Counted from the stretch's first letter, positions 1-8,997 are shown. The stretch: 62,983 nt of DNA from LGRD01 sp031378125 (GCA_031378125.1 JANNDW010000384.1:1-62983), one strand, 5' to 3'. Numbers and translations are program-made. The notes: a model not told the origin generated them from the letters alone.

Positions 1-576
1 GGGAATCAGTTCAATGCCGGTCTTGGTCTTGCGAAAGCGCTTGACCGTGACCTCGTCGCCCAGCCGCGCCACGACGATTTGCCCGTTCTTGGCGTCTTTG
101 GCTTTTTGCACGGCCAGCAGGTCGCCGTCCATGATGCCGGCATCGCGCATGCTCATACCGCGAACTTTCAGCAGGTAGTCGGGCCGGCGCGGGAACATGC
201 TGGCTTCCATCAGGTAGGTTTGTTCAATGTGCTCCAGCGCCAGCATCGGGCTGCCGGCAGCCACCCGCCCGACCAGCGGCAAGGTGAGCTGTGCCAGGCT
301 GGGCAAGGGCAGGCTGTACTGCCTGCCGCGCGACTCGTTGAGGGCACGCAATGTGTCAGACTTCAAGCGGATGCCGCGCGAGGTGCCGCCCACCAGTTCA
401 ATGACGCCCTTGCGGGCCAACGCCTGCAAGTGCTCCTCGGCCGCGTTGGCGGATTTGAAGCCGAGTTCGTTGGCAATTTCAGCGCGGGTCGGTGGTGCGC
501 CGGTGCGTTCGATGGCGCTTTGCACCAGATCGAGAATTTGCTGCTGCCGGTCTGTGAGCTTGGGGGTTTCTTGCAC
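1..576 (-). CDS. lexA: LexA, SOS repressor (3' end cut off by window edge)
   Basis: Self-cleaving repressor of the SOS DNA-damage regulon. 192 residues are present. The N-terminal winged helix-turn-helix begins MQETPKLTDRQ, followed by the Ala107-Gly108 cleavage site in VGRVAAGSP, the nucleophile Ser142 in GMSMRDAG and the general base Lys179 in VTVKRF. The 37-residue Ser-Lys spacing matches E. coli LexA. The start is a GTG at 576, chosen because AGGAG lies just upstream and the family N-terminus begins there. Only the last part of the S24 peptidase domain is missing. Two LexA-type boxes lie about 55-90 bp upstream, so autoregulation is expected. Confidence 0.97.
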   Translation of the reverse strand, partial: MQETPKLTDRQQQILDLVQSAIERTGAPPTRAEIANELGFKSANAAEEHLQALARKGVIELVGGTSRGIRLKSDTLRALNESRGRQYSLPLPSLAQLTLPLVGRVAAGSPMLALEHIEQTYLMEASMFPRRPDYLLKVRGMSMRDAGIMDGDLLAVQKAKDAKNGQIVVARLGDEVTVKRFRKTKTGIELIP

Positions 577-629
577 GGTGACTCCTTGTGTGGATGCCCT
601 TGTGTCTGCCGCCCTTGGGTAAGGCGCCG

Positions 630-664
630 CTGAAGTTTTATCCAGTACCTGTATTTTCATCCAG
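630..664. promoter_or_regulatory. Two tandem LexA-type boxes in the lexA/asparaginase intergenic region
   Basis: Two 16-bp CTG-N10-CAG sites lie 3 bp apart: CTGAAGTTTTATCCAG at 630-645 and CTGTATTTTCATCCAG at 649-664. The second is close to the gammaproteobacterial consensus CTGT-N8-ACAG; the first is weaker. Their 19-bp centre-to-centre spacing places both on nearly the same helical face. They sit upstream of lexA (minus), and the second ends 11 bp before the asparaginase start codon (plus), so they could also affect that gene. Binding is inferred from the motif. Confidence 0.8.
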
Positions 665-675
665 CTTGGCGAAAA

Positions 676-1617
676 ATGCAAAACAAAGCGTCCGTGGTCG
701 TGATTCTGGGCACCGGCGGCACGATCGCCGGCACCGCGGCGATCCCTGCCGACAACATCGGCTACAGCGTTGCGCAAATCGGCGTGGCGCAATTGGTGGC
801 GTCGGTTGCGGCGCTGCGGCGGGTCCGGATCGAGGCTGAACAGGTCGCGCAGGTCGACAGCAAAGACATGGGTTTTGCGCTTTGGCGCGGCCTGGCCGAA
901 CGGGTGGCGCACCACCTGGCCCGGGTCGAGGTGGCCGGCATCGTCATCACCCATGGCACCGACACGCTGGAAGAGACGGCCTACTTTTTGCAGCGGGTGC
1001 TGGCGCCGCTCAAGCCGGTGGTGCTCACCGCCGCGATGCGCCCGGCCACCTCACTGCAGGCCGACGGCCCGCAAAACCTGCTCGATGCGGTGTGCGTTTC
1101 CCAAGCCGCCGGCGCACAAGGCGTGGTGGCGGTGCTGGCCGGCAAGGTGCACAGCGCCATCGATGTTCGCAAGCGGCATCCGTATCGGCTCGACGCTTTC
1201 GGCTCGGGCGATGCCGGGGTGCTGGGGCGCGTGGAAGAGGGCGTCTTGCGCCAACACCGGCCCTGGCCGCAGGGCGAGGCGCTCGGCTTGGACGGTTTGC
1301 CGGCCGACGTGGCGCGCTGGCCGCGTGTCGAGGTGGTGATGAGCTACACCGGTGCGAGCGGCGCGCTGGTTCGTGCGCTGTGCAACGACGGTGTTCAAGG
1401 CATCGTGGCGGCCGGCACCGGGAACGGCTCGCTGCACCAGGCGCTGGAGACTGCCTTGCTCGATGCTCAGGCGGCCGGGGTGCGGGTGTGGCGCAGCACC
1501 CGCTGTGGCGATGGTGCCGTGCTCGCGTCCGGCCAGGACGCCTTGCCCGGCGCCGGCGCGCTCACACCGGTTCAGGCCCGCATCGAGCTGATGCTGCAGC
1601 TGTGCCGCAACAGTTGA
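676..1617 (+). CDS. Asparaginase family protein (type I/II L-asparaginase-like)
   Basis: 313 residues, predicted to hydrolyse L-asparagine to aspartate and ammonia. Both threonine motifs are intact: TGGTIAG at residues 13-19 (nucleophile Thr16) and THGTD at 92-96, followed by LEETAYFL and TAAMRP. A lysine of the second catalytic group is probably the one in AGKVHSA. There is no signal peptide, so a cytoplasmic enzyme is likely. The ATG at 676 has no good Shine-Dalgarno sequence and lies 11 bp after a LexA-type box, so either its transcript is nearly leaderless or its promoter overlaps that box. It converges on the ABC-F gene. Substrate preference between asparagine and glutamine cannot be read from the sequence. 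Confidence 0.9.
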   Translation: MQNKASVVVILGTGGTIAGTAAIPADNIGYSVAQIGVAQLVASVAALRRVRIEAEQVAQVDSKDMGFALWRGLAERVAHHLARVEVAGIVITHGTDTLEETAYFLQRVLAPLKPVVLTAAMRPATSLQADGPQNLLDAVCVSQAAGAQGVVAVLAGKVHSAIDVRKRHPYRLDAFGSGDAGVLGRVEEGVLRQHRPWPQGEALGLDGLPADVARWPRVEVVMSYTGASGALVRALCNDGVQGIVAAGTGNGSLHQALETALLDAQAAGVRVWRSTRCGDGAVLASGQDALPGAGALTPVQARIELMLQLCRNS

Positions 1618-1638
1618 CAACGCCGTGCCCGCGGCGGA

Positions 1639-3600
1639 TCAACCCGCTTCGGCGGTGACCGCGTCGATCTGCGTGCTCAGCTCCAGCCAGCGGCTCTCGA
1701 GTCGTTCGATCTCGCGGGCGACGACCTTCAAACGTTTGCCGGCATCGGCCGCGGCCTCGGGGCTGAGCGTGCCGGTGGCAAAACCGGCTTCGAGCTTGTC
1801 GCGTTCGTTGAAGAGAACGCCAAGGCGGTTGTCGATGCCGTTGAGTTCTTTGCGCAGCGGTTTGGCCTCTTCGGTGCGCTGCTGGCGCTCCGCTGCCGCG
1901 GCCTTGCGATCTCCGCGCGGTTTGGTTTTGGCGCCGGACTTGGCCGCCGGCGGGTTGCCCTCGCGCTGCTTCTTGGACTGGTCGCGCGAGGCCTCGCGCG
2001 ACTGCTCGAGCAGCCAGCGTTGGTAGTCGTCCAGGTCGCCATCGAAGGGCTGGATCGCACCGCCGGTGACCAGCCAGAACTCGTCGCACACCTCGCGCAG
2101 CAAGGCGCGGTCGTGGCTGACCAGCATGACCGTGCCTTCAAATTCGTTCAGCGCCATGCTCAGCGCTTCGCGGGTGGTCAGGTCCAGGTGGTTGGTCGGC
2201 TCGTCCAGCAACAGCAGGTTGGGCCGCTGCCACACCAGCATGGCCAGCACCAGGCGGGCCTTCTCGCCGCCCGACAAGGTGCCCACCGCCTGCGTCACCA
2301 TGTCGCCGACAAAGCGAAACGAGCCGAGAAAGTCGCGCAGTTCCTGCTCGCGCGCGGGCGGGCCCACGTCGCGCGCCAGCCGCACCATGTGCATCAACGG
2401 GCCGTCGCCGAGCGACAGCACGTCAAGTTCCTGCTGCGCGAAGTAGCCGATGGTCAAGCCCTTGCCTTCGGTGATCTCACCGGCCAGCGGCGCCAGTTCG
2501 CGGGCGATTGTCTTCACGACCGTCGACTTACCTTGCCCGTTGGCCCCGAGGATGCCGATGCGCTGCCCCGCCAGCACCGAGCGGTTGATGTTGTCGACGA
2601 TTCGCTTCGCGGCTCGGCCTTCTTCGAGCGCCGGATAGCCGCAGGCCACGCCCGAAAACGCCAGCATCGGATTGGGCAGGTTCAACGGCTCGCGAAACTC
2701 GAACTGAAAGTCGCCGCTGGTCAGCACCGGCGCCAGTTTTTCCATCCGCGCCAGCGCCTTCACCCGGCTTTGCGCTTGCTTGGCCTTGCTGGCCTTGGCC
2801 TTGAAGCGGTCGATGAACTTCTGCAGGTGCGCCATGCGCTCCTGCTGCTTCTGGAAATTGGCGCTTGCCTGCATCAGACGCTCGGCGCGCATTTCCTCGA
2901 ACGCCGTGTAGTTGCCGGTGTAGCGCGTCAGTTTGGACTCGTCCAGATGCAGCGTGACCTTGGTGATCGCATCGAGAAACTCGCGGTCGTGGCTGATGAC
3001 GATCATCGTGCCGTCATAGCGCTGCAGCCAGGCTTCCAGCCAGACCAGTGCATCCAAATCGAGGTGGTTGGTGGGTTCGTCCAGCAGCATCAGGTCGGCC
3101 GGGCACATCAGCGCGCGGGCGAGCTGCAGGCGCATGCGCCAACCGCCGGAGAAGCTGTTGACGGGTGCGTCGAGTTCGCCTGTTCTGAAGCCCAGGCCCA
3201 TCAGCATCGCCTGGGCACGTGGGCGCGCCTCGAAGCCGCCCGCATCGCTGATGGCGTGGTGCGCCTCGGCCATCGCATGGCCGTCATCAACGGCCTCGGC
3301 CTGGGCAAGCTGGGCTTGCGCTTCCATCAGGCGCGTGTCGCCTTGCAACACATAGTCGGTCGCGCTTTCATCCGTTTCCGGCATGTCCTGCGCCACTTCG
3401 GCCAGGCGCCAGCGTGGCGGCAGGTCCACCTCGCCGGCGTCGGCGTGCAGCGTGCCAGTCAGCAAGGCGAACAAGGACGACTTGCCGGCCCCGTTGCGGC
3501 CAACCAGGCCGACCTTCTCGCCGGGCTGCAAGGTGACGCTGGTGTTGTTGAGCACCACCTTGACACCGCGGCGCAGCGTGACATCGCGCAAGGTGATCAT
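1639..3600 (-). CDS. ABC-F family ATPase (YheS/Uup-like ribosome-associated)
   Basis: 653 residues with two ATP-binding cassettes and no membrane segments, as in ABC-F translation factors. Cassette 1 has Walker A GRNGAGKSS (about residue 35), signature FSGGWRMRLQLARAL and Walker B LLDEPTNHLDLDAL. Cassette 2 has GANGQGKST, LSGGEKARL and LLDEPTNHLDLT. The linker (P-site tRNA interaction motif) lies between them, and the last 110 residues are a charged, coiled-coil-like extension typical of YheS/Uup. The ATG at 3600 overlaps the prmB stop by 4 bp (ATGA), so it is the last gene of the dap-prmB run and probably translationally coupled. YheS is the nearest named subfamily I recognise; Uup cannot be excluded. 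Confidence 0.9.
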   Translation of the reverse strand: MITLRDVTLRRGVKVVLNNTSVTLQPGEKVGLVGRNGAGKSSLFALLTGTLHADAGEVDLPPRWRLAEVAQDMPETDESATDYVLQGDTRLMEAQAQLAQAEAVDDGHAMAEAHHAISDAGGFEARPRAQAMLMGLGFRTGELDAPVNSFSGGWRMRLQLARALMCPADLMLLDEPTNHLDLDALVWLEAWLQRYDGTMIVISHDREFLDAITKVTLHLDESKLTRYTGNYTAFEEMRAERLMQASANFQKQQERMAHLQKFIDRFKAKASKAKQAQSRVKALARMEKLAPVLTSGDFQFEFREPLNLPNPMLAFSGVACGYPALEEGRAAKRIVDNINRSVLAGQRIGILGANGQGKSTVVKTIARELAPLAGEITEGKGLTIGYFAQQELDVLSLGDGPLMHMVRLARDVGPPAREQELRDFLGSFRFVGDMVTQAVGTLSGGEKARLVLAMLVWQRPNLLLLDEPTNHLDLTTREALSMALNEFEGTVMLVSHDRALLREVCDEFWLVTGGAIQPFDGDLDDYQRWLLEQSREASRDQSKKQREGNPPAAKSGAKTKPRGDRKAAAAERQQRTEEAKPLRKELNGIDNRLGVLFNERDKLEAGFATGTLSPEAAADAGKRLKVVAREIERLESRWLELSTQIDAVTAEAG

Positions 3601-4484
3601 GGGGCGCTCCAGCGGGAGAGGGCGTCGCGGGTCACCAGCAGCACCTGGTCATCGCCTGCGCTGGTTTGCAGCCACGCGACTTCCATGCGCCGGAAGGCAT
3701 GCTCGAAGTGGCGGCGCTCGTTGCCGACTTCCAGCACCAGCACGCCCTGCGCCGTCATGTGGCCGGGAGCGTCGCGCAAGATGGTGCGGATCAGGTCCAT
3801 GCCGTCCTCACCGCCGGCCAGCGCCATGCGGGGCTCGGCTCGGTACTCCGGCGGCAATGCCGCCATGCTCAAGGTGTTGACGTACGGCGGGTTGCACAGG
3901 ACCAGGTCGTAGGGGCCGCCCACACGGGCCCACAGGTCGGACTTCATCAGCGTGATGCGTTTGCCCAGGCCGTGCTTGTCGACATTGATCCGCGCGACCG
4001 CCAGCGCGCCGTCCGAAACATCCGCCGCGTCGACCACCACCTCGGGGTAGGCCATCGCCGCGATCACGGCCAGGCAGGCACTGCCGGTGCACAAGTCGAG
4101 CAGGCTGTGGGTGGTGTCGGACAGCCACGCGTCCAGCGTGCCTTGCTCCTCGCCATCGACCAGCAGCTCGGCGATGAACGAGCGCGGCACGATGACCCGT
4201 TCGTCCACATGGAAGGCCACGTTTTGCAGCCAGGCCTCACGCGTCAGGTAGGCCGCGGGCTGACGGGTGGCGATGCGCTGAGCCACCAGCGCTTCGGCCT
4301 TGGCCAGTTCTTCGGTGGTGACTGTGTTGTTGGCGCGCGCCTCCAGCGCATCGAGCGGCAGGCCCAGCGCCCACAACACCAACCAGGCCGATTCGTCGAA
4401 GGCATTGTGGGTGCCATGCCCAAACGAAACGCCCGCCTGTTTGAGGCGGGCGCTTTGCGCGATGATGAGTTCGATCAGTGTCAT
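3597..4484 (-). CDS. prmB: PrmB, ribosomal protein L3 N5-glutamine methyltransferase
   Basis: 295 residues. It transfers a methyl group from SAM to a glutamine side chain of ribosomal protein uL3. The all-alpha N-terminal domain is followed by a Rossmann methyltransferase fold with motif I LDLCTGSACLAV and the glutamine-binding NPPY at residues 198-201. The PrmB-type end VLVLEVGNERRHFE separates it from PrmC. The start is the ATG at 4484, which overlaps the dapE stop (ATGA); an in-frame upstream start exists but would lie inside dapE and add residues not seen in the family. The stop overlaps the start of the ABC-F gene in the same way. Confidence 0.93.
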   Translation of the reverse strand: MTLIELIIAQSARLKQAGVSFGHGTHNAFDESAWLVLWALGLPLDALEARANNTVTTEELAKAEALVAQRIATRQPAAYLTREAWLQNVAFHVDERVIVPRSFIAELLVDGEEQGTLDAWLSDTTHSLLDLCTGSACLAVIAAMAYPEVVVDAADVSDGALAVARINVDKHGLGKRITLMKSDLWARVGGPYDLVLCNPPYVNTLSMAALPPEYRAEPRMALAGGEDGMDLIRTILRDAPGHMTAQGVLVLEVGNERRHFEHAFRRMEVAWLQTSAGDDQVLLVTRDALSRWSAP

Positions 4485-5629
4485 GTCAGAAGTCGCTCGA
4501 GAGTGTCGCGGTAGATGTTTTTCAGCACTTCGATGCTGGCCACGTCCACACATTCGTCTATTTTGTGGATGCTGGCGTTGACGGGGCCGAACTCCACCAC
4601 CTGCGGGCAGATCTTGGCGATGAAGCGGCCATCGGATGTGCCGCCGGTGGTGGACAGTTCGGGGGTGATGCCGGTTTGGGCCTCGATGGCATCGGCCAGC
4701 GCCTTGCTCAACTCGCCGACCGGGGTGAGGAAGGGTTCGCCGCCCAAGGTCCAGGCCAGCTCGTACGTCAGGCCGTGGCTGTCCAGCAGGGCATGCACGC
4801 GGTTCTTCAGTGACTCGGGCGTCGACTCGGTCGAGAAGCGGAAGTTGAAGTCGATCACCACCTGGCCGGGAATCACGTTGCCCACGCCCGTGCCGGCATG
4901 AATGTTAGACATCTGCCAACAAGTGGCGGGAAAGTAGCGGTTGCCGCCATCCCACGTCATGCCCGCCAATGCCGCCAGCGCCGGCGCGGCGAGATGGATG
5001 GGGTTCTTCGCCAAATGTGGGTAGGCGATGTGGCCTTGCACACCTTTGACGGTCAGCTTGCCCGACAGCGACCCGCGCCGGCCATTCTTGATCATGTCAC
5101 CCAGCCGGTCCACCGAGGTCGGCTCGCCGACGATGCAGTAGTCCGGTCGAAGTTCGCGCGCCGTGAGCCACTCGCACACCTTGACGCTGCCGTCGACGGC
5201 CGGGCCTTCTTCATCGCTGGTGAGCAAGAAGGCCAGCGCGCCGCGATGGCCCGGGCGGGCTGCGACAAACTCTTCCGCCGCCACCACCATGGCCGCCAGC
5301 GAGGTCTTCATGTCCGCGGCGCCGCGCCCATAAAGGATGCCGTCGCGATGGCTGGGCACGAACGGGTCGGTGCGCCATTGTTCCAGCGGGCCGGTGGGCA
5401 CCACGTCGGTATGGCCGGCAAACACCAGCAGCTTGCCGTTCGTCGCGGCGCCCCGGCGCACCGCCCACAGGTTGGTGACCGCGGCGGCGCCGGCCCCGAA
5501 GACCAGCGACTCGGACTCGAAGCCCACCGCCCGCAGCCGCGCTTCGATCAGCGCCTGGCAACCACCGTCCTCGGGCGTGACCGAAGGTCGCGACAGCAGT
5601 TGTTCGGTCAGGCTCAATGCGCTGGACAT
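4481..5629 (-). CDS. dapE: DapE, succinyl-diaminopimelate desuccinylase
   Basis: 382 residues, an M20 metallohydrolase that removes succinate from N-succinyl-LL-diaminopimelate in the lysine and peptidoglycan precursor pathway. Metal ligands and catalytic residues are visible: His73 and Asp75 in AGHTDVVP, Asp106 in GRGAADMK, and the Glu pair at 140-141 in SDEEGPA. GTSDGRFI near the C-terminus is the usual DapE substrate/metal motif. Length is normal for the family. It lies 17 bp downstream of the pilU-like gene and overlaps prmB by 4 bp, so the whole run is probably one operon. Confidence 0.96.
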   Translation of the reverse strand: MSSALSLTEQLLSRPSVTPEDGGCQALIEARLRAVGFESESLVFGAGAAAVTNLWAVRRGAATNGKLLVFAGHTDVVPTGPLEQWRTDPFVPSHRDGILYGRGAADMKTSLAAMVVAAEEFVAARPGHRGALAFLLTSDEEGPAVDGSVKVCEWLTARELRPDYCIVGEPTSVDRLGDMIKNGRRGSLSGKLTVKGVQGHIAYPHLAKNPIHLAAPALAALAGMTWDGGNRYFPATCWQMSNIHAGTGVGNVIPGQVVIDFNFRFSTESTPESLKNRVHALLDSHGLTYELAWTLGGEPFLTPVGELSKALADAIEAQTGITPELSTTGGTSDGRFIAKICPQVVEFGPVNASIHKIDECVDVASIEVLKNIYRDTLERLLT

Positions 5630-5646
5630 CGGGGCAGCACCCGCCG

Positions 5647-6837
5647 TCAGTAGCCGCGCAGGCTGCCGGCCCGGGTGGACAATTCCTCCGGCCGCACATC
5701 CATCGCGAGTTCGGTGAACGTGGCGTGTTCGGTGTGCTCTTCCTTCTTCACCACCAGGCGGGACACCGGGGTCATGTCGTTCTCAAGCCGCCACATCAGG
5801 TTGGACGGCGAGTCGGCATAGGCCAGGCCTTCATCGCGTGTGATCAGGCCCTGGCCAATCAGCCGCGCGAGATCTTTCTCGAAGGTCTGCGAACCTTCGG
5901 ACAGCGACTTCTCCATCGCGGCCTTGACGCCCGTGAAGTCGCCCGCCTCGACCAGCTCGGACACCAACTGCGTGTTGAGCAACACTTCCACCGCGGGGAT
6001 CCGCCCGCCGGCCGTCGCCCGCACCAGCCGCTGCGAGACCACCGCGCGCAACCCGGCCGCCAGGTCGGCCAGCAACACCGGGCGCGCCTCGGGTGTGTAG
6101 AACGACAGAATGCGGCCCATCGCGTGGTAGCTGTTGTTGGCGTGCAAGGTGGACAGCACCAGGTGGCCCGACAGCGCGTACGAGATCGCAGCCGTCATCG
6201 TTTCACGGTCGCGGATTTCACCGATCATGATGCAATCGGGCGCCTGCCGCATGGCGTTCTTCAGGCCGGTCTGCAAGGACTGTGTGTCGCGCCCGACCTC
6301 GCGCTGGTTGACCACCGATTTCTTGTTGCTGAACAAAAATTCGATCGGGTCCTCGATGGTCAGGATGTGCCCGGCCAGCTGCTGGTTGCGTTGCTCCAGC
6401 ATGGACGCCAGCGTGGTGCTCTTGCCGGTGCCGGTGGCGCCGACCATGAGCACCAGGCCGCGTTTTTCGAGCACCAGATTGCTCAGAACATCGGGAAGGT
6501 TCAGGCTTTCGAGCGAAGGAATCTGGAACGGAATGCAGCGGAACACCGCCGCCACCGTGCCGCGCTGCTTGAAGGCGCTCAAGCGAAAACTGCCCAGCCC
6601 CGTCAAGCCGATGCCGACGTTGAGGTCGCCGGTTTCGTCCAGGTCTTCGAGCTGGCTGGGTGTCAGCAACTCGGCCAGCAACTGGCGCGGCTGCGAATGC
6701 GTCAGCGGCTGGTCGCTGAGCTGCATGATGTTGCCGTTGATCTTGATCAGGATCGGAGAGTTGGAAGACAGGTAAACGTCCGACGCCCCCTTGTCCGACA
6801 TCAGCCGCAGCACGCGCTCCATGTTTCCGCCACTCAT
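5647..6837 (-). CDS. PilU/PilT-family type IV pilus retraction ATPase
   Basis: 396 residues of secretion-superfamily ATPase. Visible are Walker A GATGTGKST, an Asp-box-like region around HILTIEDPIEFLF, Walker B IMIGEIRDRETM and the His-box region HLVLSTLHANNSY. The C-terminal stretch SPSNLMWRLENDMTPVSR is characteristic of PilU rather than PilT. The ATG at 6837 has AAGGAG 8 nt upstream; a second ATG five codons downstream is possible. It sits between dapD and dapE, which is not a pilus locus, although I recall the same arrangement in related Comamonadaceae. It may power or assist pilus retraction with a PilT encoded elsewhere. Confidence 0.85.
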   Translation of the reverse strand: MSGGNMERVLRLMSDKGASDVYLSSNSPILIKINGNIMQLSDQPLTHSQPRQLLAELLTPSQLEDLDETGDLNVGIGLTGLGSFRLSAFKQRGTVAAVFRCIPFQIPSLESLNLPDVLSNLVLEKRGLVLMVGATGTGKSTTLASMLEQRNQQLAGHILTIEDPIEFLFSNKKSVVNQREVGRDTQSLQTGLKNAMRQAPDCIMIGEIRDRETMTAAISYALSGHLVLSTLHANNSYHAMGRILSFYTPEARPVLLADLAAGLRAVVSQRLVRATAGGRIPAVEVLLNTQLVSELVEAGDFTGVKAAMEKSLSEGSQTFEKDLARLIGQGLITRDEGLAYADSPSNLMWRLENDMTPVSRLVVKKEEHTEHATFTELAMDVRPEELSTRAGSLRGY

Positions 6838-6880
6838 CGCATACGCTCCTTGGTTGCAAAAATCGGTGCTGCGTGCCCGC

Positions 6881-7702
6881 TCATGCGCGAAGCAGTTCGT
6901 TGATGCTGGTTTTGGCGCGCGTCTGCGCGTCCACGCGCTTGACGATCACCGCGCAGTACAGGCTGTACTTGCCGTCGGCGCTGGGCAGGTTGCCGCTCAC
7001 CACCACCGACCCGGCGGGAATGCGGCCGTAGCTCACCTCGCCGGTGGCGCGGTCGTAAATCTTGGTGCTTTGGCCGATGTACACGCCCATCGAAATCACC
7101 GAGTTCTCCTCGACGATCACACCTTCGACCACCTCGGAGCGCGCGCCGATGAAGCAGTTGTCTTCAATGATCGTCGGGTTGGCCTGCAGCGGCTCGAGCA
7201 CACCGCCAATGCCGACACCGCCGGAGAGGTGCACGTTCTTGCCGATCTGAGCGCACGAGCCGACGGTGGCCCAGGCGTCGACCATCGTGCCTTCGTCGAC
7301 ATAGGCGCCGATGTTCACGAAGCTGGGCATCAGCACCACGTTCTTGGCCAGGTAGGAGCCGCGCCGCGCCACGGCCGGCGGCACCACGCGCACGCCGGTT
7401 GCGCGCATCTGCGCTTCGTCCAGGTGGGCGAACTTGGTTTGCACCTTGTCGTAGAAGCCCAGGTCGCCGGCGCGCATCAGCTTGTTGTCGTTGAGGCGGA
7501 AGCTCAGCAGCACCGCCTTCTTGACCCATTGATTAACTTTCCACTGGCCCACGCCCTGGCGTTCGGCCACGCGGACACGGCCTTTGTTGAGATCAGCGAT
7601 CACCCGCTCGACGGCGTCGCGTACTTCGGGTGCGTTCAGCGGCGTCAGGCTGGCACGGCCTTCCCAGGCCAGGTCGATGAGGGTTTCAAGTTTTTGTGAC
7701 AT
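6881..7702 (-). CDS. dapD: DapD, tetrahydrodipicolinate N-succinyltransferase
   Basis: 273 residues. It catalyses succinyl-CoA-dependent N-succinylation of L-2,3,4,5-tetrahydrodipicolinate, the committed step of the succinylase branch of lysine synthesis. The protein begins MSQKLETLIDLAWEG; an open frame continues upstream but leaves the family's N-terminus, so the ATG at 7702 is chosen. The middle shows hexapeptide repeats of a left-handed beta-helix (for example GTMVDAWATVGSCAQIGKN and NCFIGARSEVVEGVIV). Length equals the usual 274. It is 26 bp downstream of dapC. Confidence 0.97.
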   Translation of the reverse strand: MSQKLETLIDLAWEGRASLTPLNAPEVRDAVERVIADLNKGRVRVAERQGVGQWKVNQWVKKAVLLSFRLNDNKLMRAGDLGFYDKVQTKFAHLDEAQMRATGVRVVPPAVARRGSYLAKNVVLMPSFVNIGAYVDEGTMVDAWATVGSCAQIGKNVHLSGGVGIGGVLEPLQANPTIIEDNCFIGARSEVVEGVIVEENSVISMGVYIGQSTKIYDRATGEVSYGRIPAGSVVVSGNLPSADGKYSLYCAVIVKRVDAQTRAKTSINELLRA

Positions 7703-7728
7703 GGGGCCAGGCCGGAAGGATTGGGAGA

Positions 7729-8931
7729 TCAGGATGTAGAGGGGAGCGACTTGACGTAAGCGACGATTCGTTGCGCGGCCTCCAGGCATTCGTCGACCTC
7801 GGCGACGAGAGCCAGCCGGACCCGGCCCGCGCCGGGGTTGAGCCCTTGCGCCTCGCGCGCCAGCAGCCTGCCGGGCAAGACCGCCACATTGTATTGAGCC
7901 AGCAGCCCCCTGGCGAAAGCCAGGTCGTCGGCGCCCGGTACTTTTGCCCACAGGTAGAAGCCGGCATCGGGCAGCTGGACATCGAGCACCGTCGCCAGCA
8001 GCGGCGTCACCTGTTCAAACTTGGTGCGGTACTTGTTTCGGTTTTCGAGCACATGCTGTTCGTCGCCCCAGGCTGCGGCGCTGGCCTGCTGGATCACCGG
8101 GCTCATGGCGCTGCCATGGTAGGTGCGGTACAGCAAAAACGCCTTCAGCAGCGCGGCGTCGCCAGCAACAAAGCCCGAGCGCATGCCGGGCACGCTGGAG
8201 CGTTTGGACAGGCTCGTGAAAGCCACCAGGTTGCGAAAATCATGTCGCCCCAGTTGCACGGCGGCTTGCAGCGAACCGAGCGGGGGCTCTTCGCGAAAAT
8301 AGATCTCCGAATAACACTCGTCGGAGGCGATCACAAAACCGTGCCGGTCGCTCAACTCGAACAGCCGTTGCCACTCGGTCAGCGGCATCACCGCGCCGGT
8401 CGGGTTGCCGGGCGAGCAGACATAAAGCAATTGCGTTTGGGCCCACACGCTGTCGGAGACGCTGGCCCAGTCGGCGGCAAAGTTGCGGTCCGGGTCGCTG
8501 TTGGCAAAGGCGGTTTGCGCACCGGCGAGCAGGGCCGCGCCTTCGTAGATTTGGTAGAACGGGTTGGGGCACACCACGGTGGCGCCGGCGCGGCGCGGGT
8601 CGACCACGGTTTGGGCCAACGCGAACAAAGCTTCGCGCGAGCCATTGACCGGCAGCACCTGGCTCATTGCATCCACCGTCACGCCGTAGCGGCGCTGAAT
8701 CCACGCTGCGATGGATTGCCGCAAACCCGGCTCACCTGCCGTGGCGGGGTAGTTCGCCAGGCCTTTCAGGTTGTCGCGCAGCGCCTGCTGAATCAGCGCG
8801 GGCGTCGGGTGGCGGGGTTCACCGAGCCCGAGGCTGATGGGTTTGTAAGCCGGGTTGGGCGTGATGTCCTGGGTGAGTGCGCGCAGCCTCTCGAACGGGT
8901 ACGGGTGCAGGCGCGCGAGCAGCGGGTTCAT
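7729..8931 (-). CDS. dapC: DapC, succinyldiaminopimelate transaminase
   Basis: 400 residues, fold-type I PLP aminotransferase that makes N-succinyl-LL-diaminopimelate. The PLP-binding lysine is in SLSKRSSVPGMRSGF, with the conserved SPGNPTG, SDECYSEIYF and GAGRVRLALVA segments. The N-terminus MNPLLARLHPYPFERL is typical of the betaproteobacterial DapC group. A GTG two codons upstream is also in frame, but the ATG at 8931 fits the family better. It heads the minus-strand run dapC-dapD-pilU-dapE-prmB-ABC-F. A 66-bp gap separates it from the preceding SDR gene. Confidence 0.94.
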   Translation of the reverse strand: MNPLLARLHPYPFERLRALTQDITPNPAYKPISLGLGEPRHPTPALIQQALRDNLKGLANYPATAGEPGLRQSIAAWIQRRYGVTVDAMSQVLPVNGSREALFALAQTVVDPRRAGATVVCPNPFYQIYEGAALLAGAQTAFANSDPDRNFAADWASVSDSVWAQTQLLYVCSPGNPTGAVMPLTEWQRLFELSDRHGFVIASDECYSEIYFREEPPLGSLQAAVQLGRHDFRNLVAFTSLSKRSSVPGMRSGFVAGDAALLKAFLLYRTYHGSAMSPVIQQASAAAWGDEQHVLENRNKYRTKFEQVTPLLATVLDVQLPDAGFYLWAKVPGADDLAFARGLLAQYNVAVLPGRLLAREAQGLNPGAGRVRLALVAEVDECLEAAQRIVAYVKSLPSTS

Positions 8932-8997
8932 CGGCACGATTATCGGCGAGGCGCGCGGGCGATCTCCGGCCCGTCTGGGCGTGCGCGCTGGCGCTGT

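Noticed and set aside
2020..3912. Antisense frame of 630 codons across the ABC-F gene.
   Set aside because: The minus strand shows both ABC cassettes; the antisense product is low-complexity His/Gln/Arg sequence.
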